Below, piece after piece: positions 10,018 to 18,403 of a stretch of 64,000 bases of DNA. This stretch comes from Ferrithrix thermotolerans DSM 19514 (GTDB taxonomy: Bacteria > Actinomycetota > Acidimicrobiia > Acidimicrobiales > Acidimicrobiaceae), in the NCBI RefSeq assembly GCF_900128965.1, contig NZ_FQUL01000009.1:1-64000 (forward strand), in the 5' to 3' direction. Each line of letters begins with the position of its first letter. Positions within the stretch are counted from its first letter, which is position 1. A program made the position numbers and the translations under genes. The notes beneath the pieces are model-generated. The model was given only the letters and a program-made list of their open reading frames with translations. It was not told where the DNA came from and ran no database searches.

Positions 10018-10961
10018 GACAGCCTCACTCTCGGATCTGCGATCGTGATCGCCACATCGGCTATGAAGTTTCCCGCCACGGTCAGGACACCTGCGATCAA
10101 GGTATAAGAGAGCAGTATCGGATAGTCCTCATTCTGCAAAGCGTTGTAGAACATAAGACCCAGTCCTGGATAGTTAAACAGCGTCTCGATGAGGAGGTTT
10201 CCAGCAAGGAGAGCGGGGACGGAAAGTCCTATCAGAGTGATCATAGGCAGTATCGAGTTTCTAAGGAGGTGCCCTGTAAGTACCGCCTTTTGCGACAGAC
10301 CCTTCGCTCGAGCAAGCCTTATATAGTCCTGCCCAAGTCCGTCTAACGCAGAGGAGCGCATGTACTGAGAGTACCCCGCTACCTGAATCGCAACGAGATT
10401 TAGGATCGGGAGGAACATCGCTCTTGGGTCTTCGATAACTCCTATGACTGAGACGGACTGCGAAGCCTCTGGAGGAAAGATCTTCAGACTTAGAGCGAAC
10501 GCTTGTATAAGGAGCAGACCGAGGAAGAAAGAGGGCATGGAGTAAAGAGTGAAGGCTCCAGAGGTGACGATATAGTCTCCAAGGTGATTCCGCCTTACAG
10601 CCTGATAGATGCCCAACGGAATCGCTATAAGGATCGCAAGCACCAAGGACACTCCCGATAGATACAGACTGCGCAGAACGTTTTCCCCTAGAACCGAAGT
10701 AACCGGTTGGTTCAACTTGTACGAGTATCCCAGATTTCCGTGAAGAAGCTGGAGAAGATAGTGCCAATACTGGATAACGATCGGATCGTCGTAACCGTTT
10801 GCCTTATTGAAAGCCGCAACCGCCTTGGGAGAGGCGTGAAGACCCAACACCGCCCTTCCAGGAGAGCTAGATATTAGGTGCAGCATGGCAAAGGCGACCA
10901 TTGAGATTCCAAGAACTACTACAAGGGAAGTTACAAAGCGACGGAAGAGATATCCGGCCAA
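10014..10961 (-). CDS. peptide ABC transporter permease, DppB-type
   Basis: A 315-residue permease with six membrane helices. The N-terminus (MAGYLFRRFVTSLVVVLGISMVAFAM) and the EAA loop (YIRLARAKGLSQKAVLTGHLLRNSILPM) are typical of DppB/OppB. Near the C-terminus, ETLFNYPGLGLMFYNAL is also a family hallmark. It pairs with the downstream DppC-type subunit, which it overlaps by four bases. The gene is separated from the binding-protein gene by 92 bases that contain a strong hairpin, so the permease genes may be expressed at a lower level than the binding protein. Confidence 0.92.
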   Translation of the reverse strand: MAGYLFRRFVTSLVVVLGISMVAFAMLHLISSSPGRAVLGLHASPKAVAAFNKANGYDDPIVIQYWHYLLQLLHGNLGYSYKLNQPVTSVLGENVLRSLYLSGVSLVLAILIAIPLGIYQAVRRNHLGDYIVTSGAFTLYSMPSFFLGLLLIQAFALSLKIFPPEASQSVSVIGVIEDPRAMFLPILNLVAIQVAGYSQYMRSSALDGLGQDYIRLARAKGLSQKAVLTGHLLRNSILPMITLIGLSVPALLAGNLLIETLFNYPGLGLMFYNALQNEDYPILLSYTLIAGVLTVAGNFIADVAITIADPRVRLS

Positions 10962-10990
10962 GACATGCTTCCTTTCTTTTCTTTAGACGC

Positions 10991-11020
10991 CTCGGCCCGA
11001 GCTCTAGAGCCCGGGCCGAG
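10991..11020 (-). terminator. intercistronic hairpin between binding-protein and permease genes
   Basis: A 30-base near-perfect inverted repeat: CTCGGCCCG and CGGGCCGAG arms (9 bp), with an inner GCTC/GAGC stem and one A.C mismatch between the two. No T-tract follows directly. Position between the abundant binding protein and the permeases fits a partial terminator or mRNA 3'-end stabiliser; that role is inferred. Confidence 0.7.
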
Positions 11021-11053
11021 TCCTTACTTTAGATTCACCCTAAGGCAGCCTGC

Positions 11054-12982
11054 CTACTTGGTAAAGTACCAGTACTGAGGTAGAGGCTGGAACTGGGTAA
11101 GGGCTGAGAAGGAGTTCTCGTTGGTAGCACTCAGACTCTTGCTCACAGCGTAGATGAAGTCAGACGCCGGTGTAAAGAGTGCTGGCTGCTGCTCCGTGAG
11201 GTAAGAGGCCTCCTGCGATACAGCGTTGGGATTAGACCCATACACCGAGTTACTGATCAACTTGTTTGCCGTTGCATCTGAGTAGCCACCGAAGTTGAAC
11301 GACCCACCTGTGTTGAAGATGTTGTTAGTTGTCGGATAGTCAGCTGCGCTGAACCCTCCAAAGTCATTGATGGCCCACTTGTTGTTGTTGGCTGGAGCGC
11401 CAGCAACTGAGTAGTTGGACACAAGGAAGTTGAAGGTCTTGGCGTTTAGCTGAATGTTTATCCCGACCTGTTTCGCAGCGGCGGCGAACGCCTGAGCCTG
11501 CTCACCAAGTATCGGCGGCGAGTTGGTATAGAACATCGTCGGAGAGATCGTGGCATGAAGCGGTATACCAGCTCCACAGTCGCCAGAAGCCGTGCCAGGC
11601 TTTACACACTCAGTCGTTCCGTTAGGAACAACCTTCCACCCGTGGCTCTTTAGCAGATTTGCAGCCGCAGAGATACTGTAGGGATACGGGTTGTTCTTAG
11701 CGTTGGCCGGGGTGTAAGGGCTAGGAGGAGACACTCCGATCGGACCATAGTCAGGAACCGCAGCACCTTTATACAGACCTTTTATGTATGCGGTTTGGTC
11801 CTCTAGGTGAGCTAGCGCCTGGCGCAGGTACAGCTGAGATATCTCGCTACTCCAGTTTCCAGTGGTGTCTGTAAAGTTATAGAACGCCGCTTGGAACCCA
11901 AAGTCAGGGAGACCGTAGACGTTGTACTTAGACTCAATCCTGGACACCTGGGGTAGAACTGAGAAGTCTACTCCTCCCACCGTCAGGTTGCCAGCGATTA
12001 ACTGGTTGAACTCAGCCTGGACGCTCGTAAACGTTACTCCTTGCAACTCGGAGAACTGCACCTTGTGTCCACCAAAGTGAGGGTTTGGCACCATAGTAAA
12101 CGCTCCAGTGGAAGGTGTGAACGACGTAAGGCGCATAGGGCCATCAACAACCTGCCAAAGCGGATTGGTTGCATAGGTAGACAGGTCGTTCGCCTGCTGA
12201 GAAAGGTAGTTGTAGATAGCCGTTGCGTTCGCCGGCACGGTGTAGTCAAGGTGCGGTCCGTTCGCCGAGGCTATGTTCCAAGCCGTAGATGGCATTGGAG
12301 TTATAAGACCTAGCTCGTTATCGGTGAAGAAGCTCGTATTATAGCTCCTGGTAAGCTGCAGCGTAACGGTGTACTTGCCAGTGGCGGTGGCTGAGACCAC
12401 GTTATCTGGAAAGAAACCAGGGGTGTAGTTTCCAAAGTTGGCAGCGCTCTCTTTGACCGCCGCCTTCAATTCATCGATAAAGAAAATGACGTCGTTTGCG
12501 TCCACCGGAGCCCCATTTGACCACGAGTATCCTGGCTTTATCGAGAACGTCACGGTCTTGCCGCCGTTAGAGTAGGTAGGCATGTTGGCAAGGCTTACCG
12601 TCGGGTTGATCTCTGGGATCGTGCCTACCGTACCCCAATAAAGAGGAACAAAGAGATAGTTCTCAAACTCATAAAGGTTATAGACCGAGCTGTTTGCGGC
12701 TGGAACAATTGGAAAGATGTAGTTCGGGTTTGTACCCGACAGCTGTCCAAAGGTTATTACACCGCCTGACTTAGCAGGAAGCCCCACAGGGGGCAACGTG
12801 CCGTACAGTCCGGGTACTGAACCCGCTGTACCTGCAGACGAACCCGTCGAAGCTTGAGTTGTCGCCGTGGATGACCCTGAGCCACAACTAGCAAGCGTCA
12901 CGGCCGCTGCCAATGCTACACCTATCGGGCCGACCTTGGAGGTTCGACGGCGAAGGCTGTCTGTTATTCTGTATACACTCAC
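11054..12982 (-). CDS. peptide ABC transporter substrate-binding lipoprotein
   Basis: A 642-residue extracytoplasmic solute-binding protein of family 5 (SBP_bac_5). A Lys/Arg-rich N-terminus precedes a hydrophobic stretch and the lipobox LASC, with lipidated Cys at about residue 33. After it comes a Ser/Thr/Gly-rich linker. Family features follow: TVSLANMPTYSNGGKTVTFSIKPGYSWSNGAPVDANDVIF and the loop containing AYIKGLYKGAAVPDYGPI. It should capture oligopeptides on the outer face of the membrane for the transporter downstream. The GTG start has no Shine-Dalgarno sequence; a TATAGT hexamer at 12990-12995 (minus) sits 7 bases before it. The gene has 266 bases of its own upstream region. Confidence 0.9.
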   Translation of the reverse strand: MSVYRITDSLRRRTSKVGPIGVALAAAVTLASCGSGSSTATTQASTGSSAGTAGSVPGLYGTLPPVGLPAKSGGVITFGQLSGTNPNYIFPIVPAANSSVYNLYEFENYLFVPLYWGTVGTIPEINPTVSLANMPTYSNGGKTVTFSIKPGYSWSNGAPVDANDVIFFIDELKAAVKESAANFGNYTPGFFPDNVVSATATGKYTVTLQLTRSYNTSFFTDNELGLITPMPSTAWNIASANGPHLDYTVPANATAIYNYLSQQANDLSTYATNPLWQVVDGPMRLTSFTPSTGAFTMVPNPHFGGHKVQFSELQGVTFTSVQAEFNQLIAGNLTVGGVDFSVLPQVSRIESKYNVYGLPDFGFQAAFYNFTDTTGNWSSEISQLYLRQALAHLEDQTAYIKGLYKGAAVPDYGPIGVSPPSPYTPANAKNNPYPYSISAAANLLKSHGWKVVPNGTTECVKPGTASGDCGAGIPLHATISPTMFYTNSPPILGEQAQAFAAAAKQVGINIQLNAKTFNFLVSNYSVAGAPANNNKWAINDFGGFSAADYPTTNNIFNTGGSFNFGGYSDATANKLISNSVYGSNPNAVSQEASYLTEQQPALFTPASDFIYAVSKSLSATNENSFSALTQFQPLPQYWYFTK

Positions 12983-12989
12983 GAACTTG

Positions 12990-12995
12990 ACTATA
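12990..12995 (-). promoter_or_regulatory. candidate -10 box of a leaderless promoter
   Basis: On the minus strand this reads TATAGT and lies 7 bases upstream of the GTG start of the peptide-binding lipoprotein. With normal spacing the transcript would start at or next to the G of GTG. No clear -35 and no Shine-Dalgarno sequence are seen. Confidence 0.4.
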
Positions 12996-13248
12996 ACACA
13001 TAAGAGGATCGCCGTGTTCGCATCGTCTGTAAATGAAAAGTAAACAAAAAGTTTCCCAGATGGTCACCGGAGTGAAACCAAAGCGAGTCTGTCGGCTATT
13101 TTCTACCTCTAACTGCACTTTTGATAGATAGGATCACGAAAAGCGATCTTTAGAATCGTAGATAAAGATAAGAATTAGCTAAGAGTTCTGCCTTAAAAAC
13201 CTTGGATACGTCTCGAATCACTAAGGCGTGTTCGTCTTTGGACCGCTC

Positions 13249-15276
13249 CTACAGGGTTTGTTTGTCTTGGTTGAGACGGTCCTCAAACCACCCAAGAAAC
13301 AGCTTTGCCCGCTCTACGCGATGCTTTGGGGACCCTGAACGGGACAGCTCATGATTCTCGCCAGGAAACCGCACCATCTCGACGCTACGACCTAACAGCT
13401 TTAGCCCCACAAACAACTCCTCGGCCTGGTTGATTGGACACCTCAAATCCTCCTCAGAGTGGACTATCAAAAGTGGAGTCTCTATCTCCTTGATGTAAGA
13501 CACAGGCGAGTTGCGCAAGTAGAGGGAGGGATCGTCTAGATAGCTGACACCCACATAGCTCTTTATGAATCCAGCTATGTCGGCGCTGTGTTCCATAGTT
13601 AGTAAGTTATTACACGCCCTCTCAGAGCAGGCGGCTTTGAAGATTGAACTGTGGCCGATTACCCAAGAGGTCATATAACCACCGTAAGAACCACCGGCGA
13701 CACCAAGGCGGTCTTTGTCGACCCATGAGAAGTTCTCCAGCGCATGCTCTACACACGCCATGACGTCCTCGAAGTCAACACCACCCCATCCAGAACCTGG
13801 GTCCTCTTCACACTCGGGCCACCTTATACTACGCCCCCAGGCTTCGCTATAGCCCAAACTTCCCCGAGGGTTACAGTAAAGCACACCGAATCCACGAGCA
13901 CTCTGAAGCTGAAACTCATCGAAGAGGTGGTTACCGTACTGGGTAAAGGGTCCGCCGTGCACGTTCAGCACCACCGGGTAGCGCTCACCAGGCACCGCAC
14001 CCTTAGGGGGCATAGCCCAACACTGCACCTCGGTCCCATCTTTCGACCTTGCATAGAACTCCTGTGGTACAACGAGATCGATCTCGCCCAACAGATCGGC
14101 TGTAAAGTCTGTGATCTTAGACTCGGACGAGACCTCCAACAGCCCTGAGTCTGTTACTTGGAACTCTGCCATGTGCAGCTCTTCCAAGGTCACAGAAGAC
14201 GTAGATATAAAGTACAGGGCATCTTTAGAGGCGGTCCAGTCGGAGATCCACCTATTTCCTCCCAACAACAGCTGGGGAGGTTCATCCGAGACAGCCGAGA
14301 CCTGATAAAGGGATATGTTACCGTGATCTTCGACCCCAAAGATCAAAGTGTCACCGCGCCAAAGAGGTGGCCTGGAGCTTCCAAAGGGCGAGCAGTTTCT
14401 GTCCAGCTCTGAACTCAGCGTTTTCACAAGACCTGTGTCCACGTCTATGACTGCAACTTGGAGATGTCTGGGGCTAGAGGCTGGCGTAGGGTTGTAAAAA
14501 CAAGCGATCCTTTCACCATCGAAGGACCAAGAAGGCAAAGCAAAGGCTCTATCAGTGGTAGTTAGACGAGTAAGGACTCCATCTATCAAAGAGAAGATCC
14601 ATACATCGTTACATAGATCAATGTCTCGTCCCTCATGTCGGGCAGAGACAAAGCAAATCTTGGAGCCATCTGGGGAGAAAGAGATTCCAGATGCGTCGTA
14701 GGATCCTTCAACCAGTGTGCTTACCCTACCACCCTTTTTCAGATCAATAAGAAAAATCTTTGACGGCCTGTCAAAGGTCCAACCAACACCGTTTAACCGA
14801 TACCTAAGTTCTGTAACTTTTCGAGCTGGCATCGCTTTGTCGTCCAAGGGATTTTCTTGCGTGCCGTACTGTAAAGGGTCAGTCTCTCTCGCCACAAAAG
14901 CCAGATTCTTAGAGTTCGCAGACCAAACCAGTTCGGTAATCTTCCCAGCGAAGCTGGCTACTTTGATCCTCTCGCCAAAGCCGTCCGCTGGATAGATAAA
15001 GACGTTAGAGACCTTACCTTCTGACTCAACGAAGGCAACGCTCTTAGAGTCAGGGGACCAGCGAGCAAGTGAGAGATTCTCACCTTCTAAAAGCTGTCGA
15101 AGGGGTCTATCGATGAGGTAAGGCTGATAGAGCCAGATTGTGCTTGCGTATCGATTTTCTTTGAGCCTAGGATCCACAACATTAAAGACCACCTTCTGGC
15201 CGTCTGCTGACACTTGAGGATCAGCGGCCTTTCTGAGTAGTTCGATATCTTCTGGCTCAAATCCTCTTTTTTCCAA
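13249..15276 (-). CDS. S9 family prolyl-oligopeptidase-like peptidase
   Basis: A 675-residue paralogue of the S9 peptidase encoded at 4915-6885. The propeller part begins MEKRGFEPEDIELLRKAADPQVS and has blade motifs such as WSPDSKSVAF and FSPDGSKICF. The C-terminal hydrolase has GGSYGG (Ser530), Asp610 in EEDLRCP and His642 in GENHE. The His-Glu context matches dipeptidyl-peptidase/acyl-peptidase members. It has no signal peptide and should be cytoplasmic. It lies between the M20 amidohydrolase and the peptide-binding protein, on the same strand. The two S9 enzymes share layout but differ in sequence, suggesting different peptide preferences. Confidence 0.9.
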   Translation of the reverse strand: MEKRGFEPEDIELLRKAADPQVSADGQKVVFNVVDPRLKENRYASTIWLYQPYLIDRPLRQLLEGENLSLARWSPDSKSVAFVESEGKVSNVFIYPADGFGERIKVASFAGKITELVWSANSKNLAFVARETDPLQYGTQENPLDDKAMPARKVTELRYRLNGVGWTFDRPSKIFLIDLKKGGRVSTLVEGSYDASGISFSPDGSKICFVSARHEGRDIDLCNDVWIFSLIDGVLTRLTTTDRAFALPSWSFDGERIACFYNPTPASSPRHLQVAVIDVDTGLVKTLSSELDRNCSPFGSSRPPLWRGDTLIFGVEDHGNISLYQVSAVSDEPPQLLLGGNRWISDWTASKDALYFISTSSVTLEELHMAEFQVTDSGLLEVSSESKITDFTADLLGEIDLVVPQEFYARSKDGTEVQCWAMPPKGAVPGERYPVVLNVHGGPFTQYGNHLFDEFQLQSARGFGVLYCNPRGSLGYSEAWGRSIRWPECEEDPGSGWGGVDFEDVMACVEHALENFSWVDKDRLGVAGGSYGGYMTSWVIGHSSIFKAACSERACNNLLTMEHSADIAGFIKSYVGVSYLDDPSLYLRNSPVSYIKEIETPLLIVHSEEDLRCPINQAEELFVGLKLLGRSVEMVRFPGENHELSRSGSPKHRVERAKLFLGWFEDRLNQDKQTL

Positions 15277-15357
15277 CTCTCTCTCCTGTGACTTGTCGCT
15301 AAAACTTAAAGACCGCCTATCTATCTACAAAGCGGCAAGCTAGACGTCCTTACCTTG

Positions 15358-16566
15358 CTAAATTGAAAGCTCTTCCAGACGTCTAACGGCAAGCTCCGCA
15401 TACAAAGCCGCTCCGTCCGAAAGCACATCATCGCTAAAGCTTGCATAGGGAGAGTGGTTGTTCGGAGCAGATGTGTAGTTCGAGTCATCTGGGCATGCAC
15501 CTAGAAAGATCATCGCACCTGGCACATGATTTAGGACTCTTGAGAAGTCTTCTGCGCCTGTAACAGGATTGGTCATCTTTACGAGTCGTTCTGCCCCAAA
15601 GACCTCGTCAACCACCTTGGAGACAAAGCCGACCTCATTTTCATCGTTGATGGTAACGGGATATTCAGTCCTAAACTCCGCCTCCACCTCAAGTCCATAT
15701 GCGTGACCGATACTCTTACACAGGCGCACCGACTCCACTGCTACCTGCTCCCGAACCTTGGGGGAGAAGGTACGAATCGTCGCTTCAAAGGTAGCTGACT
15801 CTGGAATGATGTTTCGTTTGGTACCTGCGTGAAAAGATCCCACGGTTACAACGACGGGTTCAAATGCGTCGATGGAGCGAGTTAGATAGGTCTGAAGAGC
15901 GCCAACCATCTCACAGGCTGCAGGTATCGGATCTTTTGCAAGGTGCGGTGCAGAGCCGTGACCCCCAGCGCCAATCACCTTTACCGCAAGCCCGTCTGAT
16001 GCTGCCATCATCGCTCCTGGCCTCGATGCAAAGGTACCTGACCTCCACGTAGAGGACATAACATGTATCGCATACGCTGCACTTGGGAGCTCACCACTTG
16101 CTCGTAGGACTCCCTCTTTTATCATCTCGCCCGCACCGTCGAAACCCTCTTCCCCTGGCTGAAACATAAACACCACATTGCCCTTTAGTGCGTCCTTACG
16201 GCTAGCCAGCAGGTGAGCTGCGCCTACGAGCATAGAGGTGTGAAGATCGTGCCCGCAGGCGTGCATTACCCCATCACGTGTTGATCTGTAAGGCAGATCA
16301 AGGTGCTCCGTAAGAGGCAGTGCATCCATGTCACCCCTCAGAAGTACTGTAGGACCTCCCTCGCTACCACGCAGAACGGCCGTGACCGATGTGAGTCCCT
16401 CTCCTTCCGATATGGACAGACCCAGTCCACTAAGTGACTCGATCACCTTCTTTTGCGTTAGCGGCAGATCAAGACCTAACTCTGGCTCCTGGTGGAGACT
16501 GTGCCTTAGTTCCTTGAGCTCGCCGTCTATCGATTGAGCCTGTTCCTTTAGAGTTTTTCCCATCAC
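15358..16566 (-). CDS. M20 family amidohydrolase (hippurate hydrolase/aminoacylase-like)
   Basis: A 402-residue zinc/manganese hydrolase of the M20D type. Ligand motifs are visible: RGDMDALP, MHACGHDLHTSMLVGAA with Cys104 and His106, FQPGEEG with Glu139/140, and AIHVM with His168. A late TGAEDFS carries another metal-binding His/Glu-region equivalent. Such enzymes remove acyl groups from amino acids or hydrolyse small N-acyl or dipeptide substrates in the cytoplasm. It is the first gene of the minus-strand peptide-use cluster, 81 bases before the S9 gene. The intergenic region upstream (16567-16998) should hold its promoter; none was clear. Confidence 0.9.
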   Translation of the reverse strand: MMGKTLKEQAQSIDGELKELRHSLHQEPELGLDLPLTQKKVIESLSGLGLSISEGEGLTSVTAVLRGSEGGPTVLLRGDMDALPLTEHLDLPYRSTRDGVMHACGHDLHTSMLVGAAHLLASRKDALKGNVVFMFQPGEEGFDGAGEMIKEGVLRASGELPSAAYAIHVMSSTWRSGTFASRPGAMMAASDGLAVKVIGAGGHGSAPHLAKDPIPAACEMVGALQTYLTRSIDAFEPVVVTVGSFHAGTKRNIIPESATFEATIRTFSPKVREQVAVESVRLCKSIGHAYGLEVEAEFRTEYPVTINDENEVGFVSKVVDEVFGAERLVKMTNPVTGAEDFSRVLNHVPGAMIFLGACPDDSNYTSAPNNHSPYASFSDDVLSDGAALYAELAVRRLEELSI

Positions 16567-16998
16567 CGCACCTCTCCATCTCCATCTGTATGCCCAAAGA
16601 GCACCACTTTAACCCGGTCAGCTCCGCCTGTTCGGTCTCTTAGGACCCCCAGAACACGGTAAAGTTGTATTCTGCATACACTTTTCACTTCAAACGATAC
16701 CAGAAATTACAGTTGCCAGTTGGGCACATTGCCATCATCGTTGGCTTTACCACCAAAAAACACCTATCGAAGACAGATAGAACGGAGAGAGTTCAAGCAA
16801 ACAAAGGGGTTGAGAGGTTACATCAGTCGAAATGGAGATCATCTAAGGACATGGGACCGCTCAAAGTGATGCGTCCCGGTAATAGTGGAGACTCCTAGTC
16901 TTTGGAGGTGGAGTTCGAGTGGCGGCAGTAAGGATATGCTCATTAGAACCTCGTGATCGTGCTATTCGAATTATCAATTATTAGTGATCAATGATCAC
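16567..16998. other. intergenic region upstream of the M20 gene
   Basis: No convincing gene. An open frame at 16665-16898 (+) has no ribosome binding site and no family features. At 16983-16999 there is a perfect inverted repeat, AGTGATC-AAT-GATCACT, directly abutting the left end of the IS3-like element. Confidence 0.5.
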
Positions 16999-17014
16999 TG
17001 AGGAGATTTCGGAC
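16999..17014 (+). repeat. left terminal inverted repeat of the IS3-like element
   Basis: Reads TGAGGAGATTTCGGAC; matches the complement of the right end with a few differences. It also overlaps a TGAGGAG/CTCCTCA hairpin (16999-17021). Confidence 0.55.
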
Positions 17015-17047
17015 CTCCTCACCAAATGAAACACGAACTCCCCTTAG

Positions 17048-17945
17048 CTATGCAGCCTGTAGCTTAGCGACTTGTTCGAACTGAATCGGTGATAGATAGT
17101 AGATGCTCGCGTGAAGCCTCTTGTGGTTGTACCACTTAGATCCAATCAAAGATCTCGGAACATGGTTCCTCTCGTGTGCTAAAGTCGGTTCGGTAGACGA
17201 GCTCTTTTTTGAGTGACACCCACAAAGACTTACGCCATAGCATTGTCAAAACTATCCCCGACCGTTCCCATCGATTGATGCATGCCCTAGATCTTCAACA
17301 TCTCTTGCGAAGTCGTCACTTGTGTATTGGAACCGTGATCACTGTGGAAGATCGTTGTCCGCAACACCGCTGTGCCCCAAACGGTTTTTGCCTGGTTAAG
17401 GGCACGAGTGAACAGTTGGGTGTCCATCGTGTCGCTCATCTTGTAGCCAAGTATTCTCCTCGAACACGCATCCATGATGATGACCAGATAGAGCCATCCT
17501 TCCTTTGTACCGATGTAGGTCAAATCTGAAACCCTGCGCTTGTCAGTCGCGTCAACGGTTAAGTTCCGTTTCACGAGATAAACGCTATTTCTGGCATGAC
17601 GATCAGGTCTCGTCTTCGATGGTATTGGTACGACCACAAGCTCCCTGGACACCGAGTTCGTCCATAACGCGACCGACGGTAGCCACCGAGACCTCGATGC
17701 AGCGACTCCAGAGCTTACGTGTGAGCCTCGGAGCCCCATAGATGCTCCGATTTGCCCGAAAGGTCTCTACAACATGCTTGCCTCTTGAGGATTTCATGGG
17801 CCTTAGAGGCCACCTCGTAGAGTTGGCGCCCCTCGGTGTTCCAGCGGTAGTAGCCAGAGCATGAGACCTTACAGACTTGGACAGAGCACTGAGACTAGGA
17901 ATTCGGCCTTCTGGGCATCGATGAACTGATAGATCAGTTCCCGCC
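17048..17945 (-). pseudogene. IS3-family transposase OrfB remnant
   Basis: Integrase-type transposase broken into several frames. From N to C: QFIDAQKAEFLVSVLC, then in another frame VCKVSCSGYYRWNTEG, then RSIYGAPRLTRKLW (the HTH_21 region), then TYIGTKEGWLYLVIIMDACSRRILGY and FHSDHGS of the DDE core. Past a stop after MLKI, fragments such as VSLKKELVYRTDF and YYLSPIQFEQVAKLQAA continue to the original stop at 17048. At least three frameshifts or stops separate these blocks, so no functional enzyme can be made. Confidence 0.85.
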
Positions 17946-17957
17946 GGTCTCCTTCAC

Positions 17958-18197
17958 CTAAAGATGGGCAGAAAATCGTTTTGAGATTTCTTTACACCAC
18001 TTACTAGCTGCTCGTTCATGTTGGCGAAGCCTACGGTTCTCTGTCGCAAGATCCGGTGTTACCCCTGCAACTCGTCGCTCCTTGCGGGCTTTGTCCACCC
18101 AGTTCGACAGCGTGGCCTTCGAGATACCAAGATCCTCGGCAACTTGCCTCAAGGGCAGGTTTCCGCTCTCGACGAGTCTCACTGCGTCTTTTTTGAA
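17958..18197 (-). pseudogene. IS3-family transposase OrfA remnant
   Basis: Reads EFKKDAVRLVESGNLPLRQVAEDLGISKATLSNWVDKARKERR, the usual helix-turn-helix DNA-binding module of OrfA, followed by ENRRLRQ of the leucine-zipper region. No standard start codon is seen in frame near the expected N-terminus; an internal GTG at 18182 is the first usable one. The downstream end no longer joins OrfB in the usual -1 frameshift arrangement. Confidence 0.75.
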
Positions 18198-18213
18198 TTC
18201 GTCACCCGAAAAT

Positions 18214-18230
18214 GTCGACGAGTCTTCTCA
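18214..18230 (-). repeat. right terminal inverted repeat of the IS3-like element
   Basis: On the minus strand this reads TGAGAAGACTCGTCGAC. It lies upstream of the orfA remnant, where an IS3 right end is expected. Confidence 0.55.
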
Positions 18231-18403
18231 CTCCTAGTTTTCTGTTCTTGGCGTTTCTCCCATACCTATATTCTTCTTGTTCTAAAGGAGAACCGTGTCC
18301 CGTATCGTAAGTAGCTTCAGTGTCCACATTCAACGCCATTCAAGATGTATGCTTGGCGCATAACCATATCGAAGACCAAGGAAGCATCGAGGAGATGACG
18401 GTA

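Larger units (their letters stand above)
16999..18230 (-). mobile_element. decayed IS3-family insertion sequence
   Basis: About 1.23 kb, the usual size for this family. It holds an orfA remnant (helix-turn-helix) and an orfB remnant (DDE integrase), both read on the minus strand. Candidate terminal inverted repeats are TGAGGAGATTTCGGAC at the left end and, on the complementary strand of the right end, TGAGAAGACTCGTCGAC. They align over about 16 bases with a few mismatches and begin with TG as in other IS3 elements. No clear target-site duplication was found, and both frames are interrupted, so it is probably immobile. Confidence 0.8.

Noticed and set aside
16665-16898. A 77-codon plus-strand frame upstream of the IS element
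   Set aside because: No ribosome binding site, odd composition and no recognisable domain.
16999-18230. An active insertion sequence
   Set aside because: Both transposase frames are interrupted several times, and no target duplication was found.
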